36,426 bases of DNA, from the NCBI GenBank assembly GCA_002411015.1, contig DHPY01000086.1, forward strand, positions 2,161-38,586, in the 5' to 3' direction. The position numbers and the translations under genes were made by a program. Position 1 is the stretch's first letter. The number at the start of each line of letters is the position of its first letter. Below are positions 1 through 6,634 of the stretch, one piece after another. The notes under the pieces are model-generated. The model saw only the letters and a list, made by a program, of their open reading frames with translations. It did no database searches and was not told where the DNA came from. Source of the DNA: Armatimonadetes bacterium UBA5352 (GTDB lineage Bacteria; Armatimonadota; Zipacnadia; Zipacnadales; UBA5352).

Positions 1-30
1 CGTGGTGCGGATGCGCCCATCAGCCGTTCC

Positions 31-60
31 CAATTGCCAATTTGCCAACTGCCAACTGCC
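31..60 (-). repeat. Degenerate 7-nt tandem repeat (CAGTTGG-like)
   Basis: Read on the minus strand, this stretch is a run of imperfect heptamers of the type CAGTTGG / CAATTGG. A related heptamer run occurs on the + strand at 5151-5188. Both are intergenic. The unit resembles the short tandem heptamer repeats seen in intergenic regions of other bacteria such as cyanobacteria, but I cannot assign a named family. Here it lies downstream of the T-box terminator, inside the leader of the off-window gene. Confidence 0.6.
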
Positions 61-86
61 GCCGTCCCGCCGTTAGCTGAGAACGC

Positions 87-118
87 AAAAAGCCTCCGTC
101 TCAATAAGAGACGGAGGC
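87..118 (-). terminator. Rho-independent terminator of the T-box leader
   Basis: A perfect 11-bp stem (92-102 with 108-118), with a 5-nt AATAA/TTATT loop, is followed on the minus strand by five T residues (91-87). This is a textbook intrinsic terminator. Its 5' arm and loop, including the CTCTT at 110-106, can instead pair with AAGAG just before the T-box sequence, so it is the regulated terminator of the leader rather than the end of the preceding gene. Confidence 0.9.
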
Positions 119-440
119 AGTGTATGCTGTCCGCGGTACCACTCTTGTTGACCGCCGATGGCGGCCCTCTTAGTCCGGCGCGGCGAGTTCTCGGTTGCCC
201 GGACGGCCTGCAGCCACGCTGCGGCCCTCGCGATGCCGTCCTCAGGGTAACGGTCGAGGTCTCCGGCGCCACCTACTGAAGCGGCGGGGCATCATGCCTC
301 GCCGGCTCGTTCCGCGCGCGACTCGGGGGCCAGTTCAGCGTTTGGCGGCGATCCCCTTCCAGCCTGGGCCACATCGGCCACCGGGGGCTCTCTCTATAGC
401 CACTTCCGCGCCTACTACTCCCCTTCGCAGTCTTTGGAGC
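87..440 (-). promoter_or_regulatory. T-box riboswitch leader, tryptophan (TGG) specifier
   Basis: On the minus strand the T-box sequence AGAGTGGTACCGCGG lies at 145-131, close to the consensus AGGGTGGNACCGCG. The antiterminator forms from AAGAG with CTCTT (110-106) and CGGA with TCCG, which excludes the terminator at 118-87. Stem I is recognisable. GACT (433-430) pairs with AGTC, followed by a GA-rich kink-turn, GGGG with CCCC, an AGTA loop-E motif, GGCG with CGCT, GTGGC with GCCGC, and the AGAGAG bulge at 395-388. The 3' side of the specifier loop reads GAAC-TGG-CCCCCGAG; TGG (332-330) sits where the codon lies in known leaders such as glyQS (GAAA-GGC-...GAG). TGG means uncharged tRNA-Trp would be sensed. 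The antiterminator bulge is TGGT, which would pair by wobble with the usual G discriminator of tRNA-Trp. The regulated gene (trpS or a trp biosynthesis or transport gene) lies beyond position 1. Confidence 0.88.
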
Positions 441-474
441 GCATATCCATGCGCCTGCGTCCGATTGTGCGGGC

Positions 475-504
475 ATTGTAGCGGGATGGCGGGGGGTCTG
501 TCAA
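475..504 (-). promoter_or_regulatory. Sigma-70-type promoter for the T-box leader
   Basis: On the minus strand a perfect TTGACA (504-499) is followed after 18 nt by TACAAT (480-475). The predicted start near 468 is about 35 nt ahead of T-box stem I, as expected for a riboswitch leader. A small GCGCAT/ATGCGC hairpin (454-439) lies between start and stem I. Confidence 0.8.
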
Positions 505-505
505 G

Positions 506-518
506 GCCCCGCCGGGGC
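506..518 (-). terminator. GC hairpin after the HigA-like gene (weak terminator)
   Basis: GCCCC-GGC-GGGGC forms a 5-bp GC stem immediately after the stop codon of the HigA-like gene and directly upstream of the -35 box of the T-box promoter. There is no T tract, so intrinsic termination is uncertain. Confidence 0.3.
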
Positions 519-521
519 GCC

Positions 522-833
522 CTATCCGCCGCCGTTCGGAGTGACGGCCTCGTGCGCGGCCAAACGTTGGCGCTCCCGCGCGAGGTTGACGTGGTAATTC
601 GCCTCAAGACGGGCCCAGAAGCCTGCGGTCATCCCGAGAGCACACTCTAACTGCAGAGCCGTCTCGGGCTCAATGCGCTTCCTCGCGTTGATGATCTGGC
701 TGATCGTGCTCTCGGGGCGACCCATCCTACGTGCGAGCTCGGCCTGGGCAATCCCAAGCTCCTCAAGGAACTCCCGAATCGTCTCCCCGGGCGGCACGGC
801 GTAATCGGGGCAGAAGCGCTCATCATCCATCAT
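522..833 (-). CDS. HigA-like XRE-family transcriptional regulator / antitoxin, orphan
   Basis: This 103-residue protein has a helix-turn-helix at about residues 17-72: GETIREFLEELGIAQAELA, then RMGRPESTISQIINARKRIE and an ALQLECALGMTAGFW segment. That order and spacing are typical of the HigA/VapI group of XRE proteins, which bind operators and neutralise a RelE-like toxin. The start at 833 is supported by a near-perfect anti-Shine-Dalgarno match (AAGGAGGTGA) 12 nt upstream; the second ATG (830) is the alternative. In higBA modules the toxin gene normally precedes the antitoxin, but here only 133 nt separate the start from a divergent gene, so no toxin fits. The next element downstream is the T-box promoter. 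It could equally be a free-standing regulator. A promoter-like site lies at 893-865. Confidence 0.85.
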   Translation of the reverse strand: MMDDERFCPDYAVPPGETIREFLEELGIAQAELARRMGRPESTISQIINARKRIEPETALQLECALGMTAGFWARLEANYHVNLARERQRLAAHEAVTPNGGG

Positions 834-864
834 GGCAATCCGTCACCTCCTTCAGACTGACCGC

Positions 865-893
865 AGTGTACCAGCATCTGGCGCAGGGGTAAA
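865..893 (-). promoter_or_regulatory. Promoter candidate for the HigA-like gene
   Basis: On the minus strand TTTACC (893-888) is followed after 17 nt by TACACT (870-865), with TG one base ahead of the -10 box (extended -10). It lies about 32 nt upstream of the start codon at 833. HigA-type proteins usually repress their own promoter, but I see no clear palindromic operator here. Confidence 0.5.
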
Positions 894-966
894 GAGCACC
901 CGCACGGAGCAGTCGCGTCAGCCTCCGGCAGGTCCCTCGCCCCTGGTCGTCGAAGGGTTTACTGGT

Positions 967-1692
967 ATGCGTACCCCCGAGCCGAGACGCTATCGCCGAC
1001 TGGTCGCGCCGGAGGGCCTCCTGGCGTTTGAGGTCGCTATCGGCGAGACCGACCTGATGGTCATGGCCGAGCGCGATCTGCGCGCAGAGGCCCGTCTTGC
1101 CGCGCGCGAGGCCCGCAGGCAGATCGAGAGCCATGCGGCACTGCATCCGGAGTTCCTCGGCGCGCGCCGGCCACTGCCGCAGCCGCCGCACACCCCTGCG
1201 CTGGTCGCAGCCATGTACGCAGGCGCGCGCGTAGCGGGAACCGGTCCGATGGCCGCGGTGGCGGGCGCGATCGCAGAGCATGTTGCGCGAGCGCTCGCGG
1301 AGCGCAGCAGCGAGGTCATCGTCGAGAACGGTGGCGACCTCTTCGCGATCACGCGCGCAGAGCGGTTGATCGCGGTAGTGGCGCCCGGGTCGCCGCTTGA
1401 CGGGCGTATTGCCCTCGCCCTGCCGCCGGGCGAGCGCGCGGTCTGCACCTCCTCGGGCACCGTCGGCCACTCCGCGAGTGGGGGGCGCGCCGATGCGGTG
1501 GTGATAGCGGCCGCGGACGGGGCACTCGCCGATGCGGTGGCCACCGCAACGGGCAACCGCGTCACCTTGCCAGAGGACGTGCAGGGGGCCGTAGAGTGGG
1601 CGCGCGAGCACCAGGGAGTACAGCATGTCCTGATCATCTGCGGTGAGACGCTCGGGGCATGGGGTGAGCTGGAGCTAAGGCGCATTCCGTAG
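967..1692 (+). CDS. UPF0280 family protein (ApbE-like fold)
   Basis: The 241-residue product carries the hallmarks of the UPF0280 family: YRRLVAPEGLLAFEV near the N-terminus, ETDLMVMAERDL, GPMAAVAGAIAEHVA in the middle, then VIVENGGDLF and CTSSGTVGHSASGGRADAV. UPF0280 proteins share sequence features with ApbE, the FAD:protein FMN transferase, but their reaction has not been established to my knowledge, so no function is assigned. I chose ATG 967 because the family alignment begins just after it and an AAGGG sequence sits 9-10 nt upstream. The reading frame stays open to 832, but the extra 45 residues are low-complexity and overlap the divergent regulator's start. The gene is followed after about 90 nt by the ZIP transporter, suggesting a metal or cofactor context, which is inference only. 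Confidence 0.85.
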   Translation: MRTPEPRRYRRLVAPEGLLAFEVAIGETDLMVMAERDLRAEARLAAREARRQIESHAALHPEFLGARRPLPQPPHTPALVAAMYAGARVAGTGPMAAVAGAIAEHVARALAERSSEVIVENGGDLFAITRAERLIAVVAPGSPLDGRIALALPPGERAVCTSSGTVGHSASGGRADAVVIAAADGALADAVATATGNRVTLPEDVQGAVEWAREHQGVQHVLIICGETLGAWGELELRRIP

Positions 1693-1782
1693 GCCACGGG
1701 GCCGATCATTGGTGGGAGGGTTGCTCGTCGAGATGATCATCATGGTGGAACGGATGCGCTGCCGGGCGGGGGGGTCGGGGTG

Positions 1783-2532
1783 ATGGCTGAGGGTCTGGGA
1801 TACGGCCTCCTGCTCAGCCTGTTCGCGGGGCTGGCAACGACTGTAGGCGCCGCAATCGCCTTCGTCGTGCGCGACTTCACCAACCGTATGCTCGCTCTGC
1901 TGCTTGGCTTCGCCGGCGGCGTGATGATCGCGGTGTCATTCCTCGAGCTGTATGTGGGCGCGCAGGAGGAGGTTGGCGCCGTATGGGCGGCGATTGCCTT
2001 CTTCACCGGCTTCATCGCCATCTTCCTTATAGACGTGCTCATCCCGCATTCCTATGAGACCGAGCAGGGCGCGGACAGGAGCGCGAACCTCAAGCGCGCC
2101 GGGATGCTCACGGCAATCGGTATCGCCATCCACAACTTCCCCGAGGGGTTGGTCGTGCTCTCCGGCGCCGCGAAGTCGCCCGAGCTCGGCACGATGCTGG
2201 CAATCGCGATCGCGATGCACAACATCCCGGAGGGGATAGCGGTCGCGGTGCCGATCGCGGCGGCAACAGGGAAGCGCTCGCAGGCGTTCTGGATCTCCTT
2301 CGTCTCCGGCCTCGCGGAGCCGCTCGGGGCAGCGCTCGGTGCGCTGGTGCTGATGCACGTCATGACACCGATGGTCACCTCACTGATGCTCGCCGGTGTC
2401 GCCGGCCTCATGGTCTTCATCAGCCTCGACGAACTGCTCCCGACCGCGCACTGCTATGGCGAGGAGCATGCAGCAACACTCGGGGCGCTGGCAGGAATGG
2501 CGGTGATGGTCACCACGCTGATCGTCCTGTAG
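1783..2532 (+). CDS. ZIP family divalent metal transporter (ZupT-like)
   Basis: This is an integral membrane protein of about 249 residues with roughly eight hydrophobic segments. Two transmembrane helices hold the signature metal-binding motifs HNFPEG (about residue 113) and HNIPEG (about 148) that define the ZIP/ZupT family, which imports Zn2+, Fe2+, Mn2+ and related ions. A short polar loop between the third and fourth helices (HSYETEQGADR) is the usual variable loop. A GTG at 1780 directly precedes ATG 1783, and both are possible starts; the upstream sequence is G-rich but without a clean Shine-Dalgarno. Substrate specificity cannot be read from sequence. The gene stands alone, followed by a 302-nt non-coding region with its own promoter. 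Confidence 0.9.
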   Translation: MAEGLGYGLLLSLFAGLATTVGAAIAFVVRDFTNRMLALLLGFAGGVMIAVSFLELYVGAQEEVGAVWAAIAFFTGFIAIFLIDVLIPHSYETEQGADRSANLKRAGMLTAIGIAIHNFPEGLVVLSGAAKSPELGTMLAIAIAMHNIPEGIAVAVPIAAATGKRSQAFWISFVSGLAEPLGAALGALVLMHVMTPMVTSLMLAGVAGLMVFISLDELLPTAHCYGEEHAATLGALAGMAVMVTTLIVL

Positions 2533-2593
2533 GCGCCGTCCCGCACATGAATCCAGCCCGGGAGTCCGGCGTATCGCACACACGGGCGATTCC

Positions 2594-2622
2594 TTGACCG
2601 GCCTCGACAGTTCCACTATAAT
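2594..2622 (+). promoter_or_regulatory. Sigma-70-type promoter for the coiled-coil membrane protein
   Basis: TTGACC (2594-2599), a 17-nt spacer and a perfect TATAAT (2617-2622) predict transcription from about 2629. The first start codon with a plausible ribosome site is at 2835, giving an unusually long leader of about 205 nt. Confidence 0.8.
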
Positions 2623-2629
2623 GTCCAAC

Positions 2630-2656
2630 GCGGGAGGCCCTGTCGGGCTCTCCCGC
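2630..2656 (+). other. Strong hairpin at the 5' end of a ~205-nt leader
   Basis: GCGGGAGGCCC pairs with GGGC-T-CTCCCGC around a TGTC loop: an 11-bp GC-rich stem with one bulged T, placed exactly at the predicted transcription start. No T tract follows, so it is not an intrinsic terminator; it could stabilise the 5' end or be part of a cis-regulatory RNA. The rest of 2657-2834 shows no recognisable riboswitch, SRP RNA or 6S RNA motif, and nothing else is called in the 2533-2834 gap. Confidence 0.5.
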
Positions 2657-2834
2657 ACGCGTGCCTCGCAGGCCGCTCCGAGGGTGCAGGGCGCGTGGGT
2701 GGACAGGTTGATGGGCGACGGCACTATTCCTGCAGCATTATCTGACTGGAGACTGCGGTCGGCGGGGCCCACGGGGCCATTTGGATGGCACGGCTCCGAC
2801 GATACCCCCATCTCACCACGAAAGGGGTCGTCCT

Positions 2835-3635
2835 ATGCCCAATGAGGAGCGGAACGACGAGTTGGTTGACGAAACCTCCGATGCGGAGGAGAAGGACGAG
2901 GAATACACCTACACAGACAAGCCCAGGGCCTCCGGCGGCGGGAGCGCCGGGATCTGGGTCATCATCATCCTCGTCATCATTGCTCTGATCGGCCTCGGGA
3001 TCTACCACTGGGTCAGCAGCGAGCAGGCCAAGCGGCAGGCCGAAGAGGAGCAAAGGGCGCGTGTGCGGGAGCAGCAGCTTAGCCTGATCGCCGCGGACCT
3101 CCCGGAAGCCGAGGCGGCGCTGGCCGACGGCGACATCGACGCGATGGTCGAGAAGCTGCAGCAGATGGACCAGAAGCTGCAGATCCTCGCCGCCGCCGCG
3201 AACAGCGCCGGTGACACCATCGAGGCCGCGCGCATCTCGAGCATGCGCGCTCCCGTCCAGGACGCCATCAAGTCACTGAACCCGATCTACGAAGAGATCC
3301 AGCAGAAGCGCGAGGAGCTCGCCGCACTTGAGACGGAGCTCTCGACCACCGCGCAAACCAGTCTCGCTTCCGTGCGCGCGAGGTTCGGTGGAGGCTCCGG
3401 CGCGGCAACGGGCGATGCAGGAGCCGCAGCACCCACGGAGGAGGCACCGGCCGCTGAGGGTGCGCCCGCGGCCGAGAGTGAGGCCGCCGAGGGAGCCACT
3501 GCCGAGGTGGAGGCGCCCGAGAACGCGCCCGTGCAGCCTGGCGAGGCGCCAGCGGAGCCGGCCGCTCCCGAGGCGGGGGCGGCCCCCGAAGCCGCGCCTC
3601 CCGCGGGCCCCGCAGCGGTTGAGCCCGCAGCGTAG
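2835..3635 (+). CDS. Membrane-anchored coiled-coil protein with Ala/Pro/Glu-rich tail
   Basis: I do not recognise a named family. The 266-residue product starts with a highly acidic cytoplasmic-type segment (1-30). One transmembrane helix follows (about 40-57, WVIIILVIIALIGLGIYHWV), then a Gln/Glu/Ala-rich probable coiled coil (about 62-190), then a low-complexity tail (about 195-266) rich in Ala, Pro and Glu. ATG 2835 is chosen over the upstream in-frame codon at 2781 because AAAGGGG precedes it by 10 nt and the extension has no conserved character. The layout (N-in anchor, helical stalk, extended tail) suggests a protein reaching across the envelope, but that is inference. It has its own promoter at 2594-2622 and is followed by a long hairpin. 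Confidence 0.8.
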   Translation: MPNEERNDELVDETSDAEEKDEEYTYTDKPRASGGGSAGIWVIIILVIIALIGLGIYHWVSSEQAKRQAEEEQRARVREQQLSLIAADLPEAEAALADGDIDAMVEKLQQMDQKLQILAAAANSAGDTIEAARISSMRAPVQDAIKSLNPIYEEIQQKREELAALETELSTTAQTSLASVRARFGGGSGAATGDAGAAAPTEEAPAAEGAPAAESEAAEGATAEVEAPENAPVQPGEAPAEPAAPEAGAAPEAAPPAGPAAVEPAA

Positions 3636-3655
3636 CTGAAGCAGGACGATCTGCT

Positions 3656-3692
3656 GCGGCCGGGCACGGTGCCCAAGACCGCGCCCGGCCGC
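3656..3692 (+). terminator. Long GC hairpin after the coiled-coil protein gene
   Basis: GCGGCCGGGC (3656-3665) pairs perfectly with GCCCGGCCGC (3683-3692), and the stem continues inward with CGGT/ACCG after one mismatch, giving about 14 bp. It starts 20 nt after the stop codon. There is no T tract, so it may act as a rho-assisted terminator or as an mRNA 3'-end barrier. Confidence 0.5.
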
Positions 3693-3826
3693 TACTCCGA
3701 ATCGGGGACTACCCCGTATTCGCCGTTGACGCACTGATGGTCGAAGAGCGTGTACCGTGGCAGAGGATTGCTGGGCCTGGCGATGCGCCCCCACCATCCC
3801 GATGCACCTCCGAGGATAGGCAATAG

Positions 3827-5146
3827 ATGAGTTCTGCGAGCAAGAAGGCTGCGTCACTGATCGCGAAGCTGCGGGCGAAGAGCGCGACCTCCCGGGATTC
3901 GGTGCTATCCGAGCTGGTAGAGCTGGGGGCGGACGCCGTCGAGCCGCTCATGGAGGCTCTCGACCACAAGGACTACAAGGTTCGGATGGCTGTAGCGGCG
4001 GCGCTGGGGCAGCTTGGTGACAAGCGAGCCATCCCCCCGCTGATCGGGGCGCTCAGTGATTCGAGCAAGAACACACAGGAGGCGGCCGCCATCGCCCTTG
4101 CCGCGATCGGCGGGAGCGCCGTTCCTGCGCTGCTGGACGCACTGATCGGCAGCGATCAGGCCGCCCGCAAGTGGGCGGCAGAAGCCCTCGGCAGCATCGG
4201 CGACACCTCCGTCGCGCAGGAGCTCATGAAGCGGCTCAATGACCCCAACATCGAGGTGCAGCGAGCCGCCGTAACCGCCCTGGGTGACCTGAAGAGCAAG
4301 CGCGCCATCGACCCTCTGATAGTCGTGCTGCGCGAGGACAACGTGGACCTCGCGAAGGCCGCTGCGGAGGCGCTGGGGAAGATCCGCAGCGAGATCGCGA
4401 TTGAGCCGCTGATCGATGCGCTGGGGTCACCGAGCGTGGATGTGCGCAAGGCCGCCGCGAGTTCACTCCAGCGCGTTGGCGTGGCCGCCGTCCCGAAACT
4501 CATCGAGGCGGTGCGCGCCGGCGACCAGGTCATGCGACGCTGGGGCGTTGAGGTGCTCGGCGAGATCGCTGATGAGAGCGCGCTCGAGATGCTCATCGAG
4601 TCGCTGGACGATGCGGACGAGCGCGTGGTGCGCTACGCGGCGGTCGCACTCGGCCGGCTCGGCAAGGAATCCAGCATCAAGTACCTCGAGCCGCTGCTCG
4701 ACCACGAGAACAAGGACATCCGCTACGCTGCCGTGGAGGGCCTCTCCGGCACCTGCAGCTACAAGGCCGTGGACGCGGTCGCGCGCTGCCTCACGGATAC
4801 CGACTGGGTCGTCCGGATGACCGCGGCCTGTGGGCTCGGCGTCATCGCCTCGCGGACCTGCGTGGATCCGCTGCTCGACGCCCTCAAGGACAGTGAGTGG
4901 AGTGTGCGCAGACACGCCGCGCTCTCCCTCGGGCGCGTGGGCATCAAGAAGCGCGCGGTTGAGGCGCTGATCGACCTGCTCGACGACCCGAAGGAACTCG
5001 TCCGCAGCGGCGCCGCGCAGGCGCTGGGCGATCTTGACGCCGAGGAGGCCATCCCGAGGCTCGAAGAGATGCTCGATGACGACGACCCCAAGGTCGTGGC
5101 CGCCGTTGAGGATGCGCTCATGAAGCTTGGTGTTGAGTTGGAGTAG
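3827..5146 (+). CDS. HEAT-repeat protein (PBS-lyase-type HEAT repeats)
   Basis: Almost all of the 439 residues are tandem helical repeats of about 31 residues, roughly 13 of them. Each follows the pattern 'xxAvpxLixALxDxdxxVRxxAAxALGxig', for example AVEPLMEALDHKDYKVRMAV and AIPPLIGALSDSSKNTQEAA. This is the PBS-lyase/HEAT-like repeat class. Such proteins are usually scaffolds or protein-interaction platforms; lyase activity towards phycobilins is restricted to organisms with phycobilisomes, which nothing here suggests. There is no signal peptide, so it is probably cytoplasmic. The N-terminal 25 residues (SSASKKAASLIAKLRAKSA) are basic and precede the repeats. The ribosome site is weak. It lies between two envelope-type proteins of unknown function; partners are unknown. 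Confidence 0.9.
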   Translation: MSSASKKAASLIAKLRAKSATSRDSVLSELVELGADAVEPLMEALDHKDYKVRMAVAAALGQLGDKRAIPPLIGALSDSSKNTQEAAAIALAAIGGSAVPALLDALIGSDQAARKWAAEALGSIGDTSVAQELMKRLNDPNIEVQRAAVTALGDLKSKRAIDPLIVVLREDNVDLAKAAAEALGKIRSEIAIEPLIDALGSPSVDVRKAAASSLQRVGVAAVPKLIEAVRAGDQVMRRWGVEVLGEIADESALEMLIESLDDADERVVRYAAVALGRLGKESSIKYLEPLLDHENKDIRYAAVEGLSGTCSYKAVDAVARCLTDTDWVVRMTAACGLGVIASRTCVDPLLDALKDSEWSVRRHAALSLGRVGIKKRAVEALIDLLDDPKELVRSGAAQALGDLDAEEAIPRLEEMLDDDDPKVVAAVEDALMKLGVELE

Positions 5147-5150
5147 GGGC

Positions 5151-5188
5151 GGCAGTTGTCAGTTGCTGGTTGTTAGTTGCCAGTTGTC
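5151..5188 (+). repeat. Degenerate 7-nt tandem repeat (CAGTTGT-like)
   Basis: About five imperfect heptamers (CAGTTGT, CAGTTGC, TGGTTGT, TAGTTGC, CAGTTGT) begin 5 nt after the HEAT-repeat gene's stop codon. It is the same type as the run at 31-60 on the opposite strand. Confidence 0.65.
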
Positions 5189-5220
5189 CGCTCTGAGCAG
5201 TAGCTGGTAGCTGCTACGCG

Positions 5221-5240
5221 CGGCCCGGGAGACCGGGCCG
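5221..5240 (+). terminator. Perfect 8-bp GC hairpin after the HEAT-repeat gene
   Basis: CGGCCCGG and CCGGGCCG pair perfectly around a GAGA tetraloop, followed by TTACTCTGTA. The stem is strong but the T run is poor, so the terminator role is only possible. The next promoter begins at 5279. Confidence 0.45.
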
Positions 5241-5278
5241 TTACTCTGTACGGGGATGCCCGCGCCGGCTGGCCTGAC

Positions 5279-5307
5279 TTGCGTTTTGAGACCTGCTGTC
5301 GTATAAT
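5279..5307 (+). promoter_or_regulatory. Sigma-70-type promoter for the lipoprotein gene
   Basis: TTGCGT (5279-5284), a 17-nt spacer and a perfect TATAAT (5302-5307) lie about 87 nt upstream of the TTG start codon at 5394. The predicted transcription start is near 5314. Confidence 0.7.
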
Positions 5308-5393
5308 CGCCGATGCCGCCTGTCGGGCCTGAGGCGGCGCATTCCGCCGCCCATGGAGAGCCTGAGGGCGGTTGCAGAAGGGGCTGATCCACC

Positions 5394-6482
5394 TTGAGGC
5401 GTCTGCTCGTGATCTGCTGTGGCGCCGCACTCGTCATGTTGATCGGCTGCGAGAAGACCACTCCGACCGGCGCGCCGATCACCCTCACTCCCCCGACCGG
5501 GCAGGCAGGTACGCAGATGTCGCCCGAGCAGGAGCAGCTCCTGAACAAGCTCGAAGAGAAGCTCGACGAGCTTGAGAAGCAGGGCATGTCCTTCGAGGAT
5601 GCGCTCGACCGCATGAAGGAACAAGAGCGCGCAGCGGCAGGGCCTCCGGACCTCGTGAAGGACCTCTGGCCGGCGCAGCGCGTGCTCGGTGACGCCATCG
5701 AGGCTGCCCGGTCGCAGAAGTCGGCGGAAACCACCGCCGCCCTCGACCGCCTGGTTGGGCTTGCGGCGGCGATCACCGGCGATCTGCCGGCCTCTGAGAT
5801 CGCCGTGCACTGCGAGCGAGCACTGGCATATCTGAGCCAGAATGCGCTAGACGAGGCCGGGGTCGAGATGGGCATGGCCTACCGCGTCGCCGACACGACG
5901 AAGTTCTCGACGCTGCTCCCGGAGGGCGTCATCCCGCTGATCCAGAACAACGCGCGCGGCCAGATCTCCGCCGGCCGACCGCGTGAGGCCACCGACGTTG
6001 TGCTGACGATCCTGCAGAAGTGCCGCGAGCACAACAGCCTGGGACGGCTGCGGAAGATAGACGACGCCATCGCAGGCGCCTACGCCGGCGTTGAGCGCGG
6101 GGCGTGGGCGGTCGTCGAGGCCGAGCTGTATGAGGCCGACCGCGAACTCAACGATCTCGCCGAGTCGATCCGGCCTGAGCGCTGGGACCTGACGACGGGC
6201 GAGTACAATGAGGAAGGGACCACGGGCACTACTGAGCCGGGAGCCGAGGGCGCTGCTGCGACGGAGCAGCCCGCAACCGCTGAACCGGGCGCCGCGGCAC
6301 AGCCGGGCACGGCCACACAGCCCGGGGCGACCGCCCAGCCTGGCGCCGGAGCAGCGGCGGCCGGCACGCCATCCGGTCAAGGCGCGCCGACGACTGCCGC
6401 CGCGCCCACAACGCCCCAGGCACCGGCAGCGGGGAGCCAGCCCGCCCCCGCTCGCCGGAGAGGACCGCGGGGCGCGCGCTGA
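5394..6482 (+). CDS. Lipoprotein of unknown function with Ala/Pro/Gly-rich tail
   Basis: The 362-residue product starts MRRLLVICCGAALVMLIGCE: two arginines, a hydrophobic core and a lipobox LIGC with the modified cysteine at 19, so it should be a signal-peptidase II lipoprotein. The start is TTG at 5394, with AAGGGG about 11 nt upstream; no ATG would preserve the signal peptide. Residues about 35-80 are a charged helix (EQEQLLNKLEEKLDELEKQG), possibly coiled coil. The middle, to about 270, is mixed helical without a family I can name. Residues about 280-350 are a tail of imperfect (A)QPGxA units ending in a basic ARRRGPRGAR. Such a tail could span the cell wall. It resembles the protein at 2835-3635 in overall style but not in sequence. 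Confidence 0.8.
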   Translation: MRRLLVICCGAALVMLIGCEKTTPTGAPITLTPPTGQAGTQMSPEQEQLLNKLEEKLDELEKQGMSFEDALDRMKEQERAAAGPPDLVKDLWPAQRVLGDAIEAARSQKSAETTAALDRLVGLAAAITGDLPASEIAVHCERALAYLSQNALDEAGVEMGMAYRVADTTKFSTLLPEGVIPLIQNNARGQISAGRPREATDVVLTILQKCREHNSLGRLRKIDDAIAGAYAGVERGAWAVVEAELYEADRELNDLAESIRPERWDLTTGEYNEEGTTGTTEPGAEGAAATEQPATAEPGAAAQPGTATQPGATAQPGAGAAAAGTPSGQGAPTTAAAPTTPQAPAAGSQPAPARRRGPRGAR

Positions 6483-6523
6483 GGGCCCGTCACGACGGGG
6501 CCACACCATGATGACACCCGCGC

Positions 6524-6545
6524 GGGCCGGCACCACTGCCGGCCC
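6524..6545 (+). terminator. Perfect 9-bp GC hairpin between lipoprotein gene and dnaE
   Basis: GGGCCGGCA and TGCCGGCCC pair perfectly around CCAC. It lies 42 nt after the lipoprotein stop and 90 nt before dnaE. There is no T tract. No convincing promoter is visible between it and dnaE. Confidence 0.45.
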
Positions 6546-6634
6546 CGCTCATTGACGGTTCGTGATCCGTACCGCCCGCCTCACCCGGCGAACCGCCGTG
6601 CGGCAGTACGCACCATTCACGAGACAGGGGCGCC

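Noticed and set aside
34..650. Small + strand frames in 34-279 and 195-650
   Set aside because: They lie on the opposite strand of the T-box leader and the HigA-like gene, and they have no ribosome sites or family features.
2629..2834. SRP RNA, 6S RNA or tmRNA in the long leader
   Set aside because: The GGAAGGAAGCA-type SRP motif is absent, and no 6S-like closing stem or tmRNA tag frame is visible.
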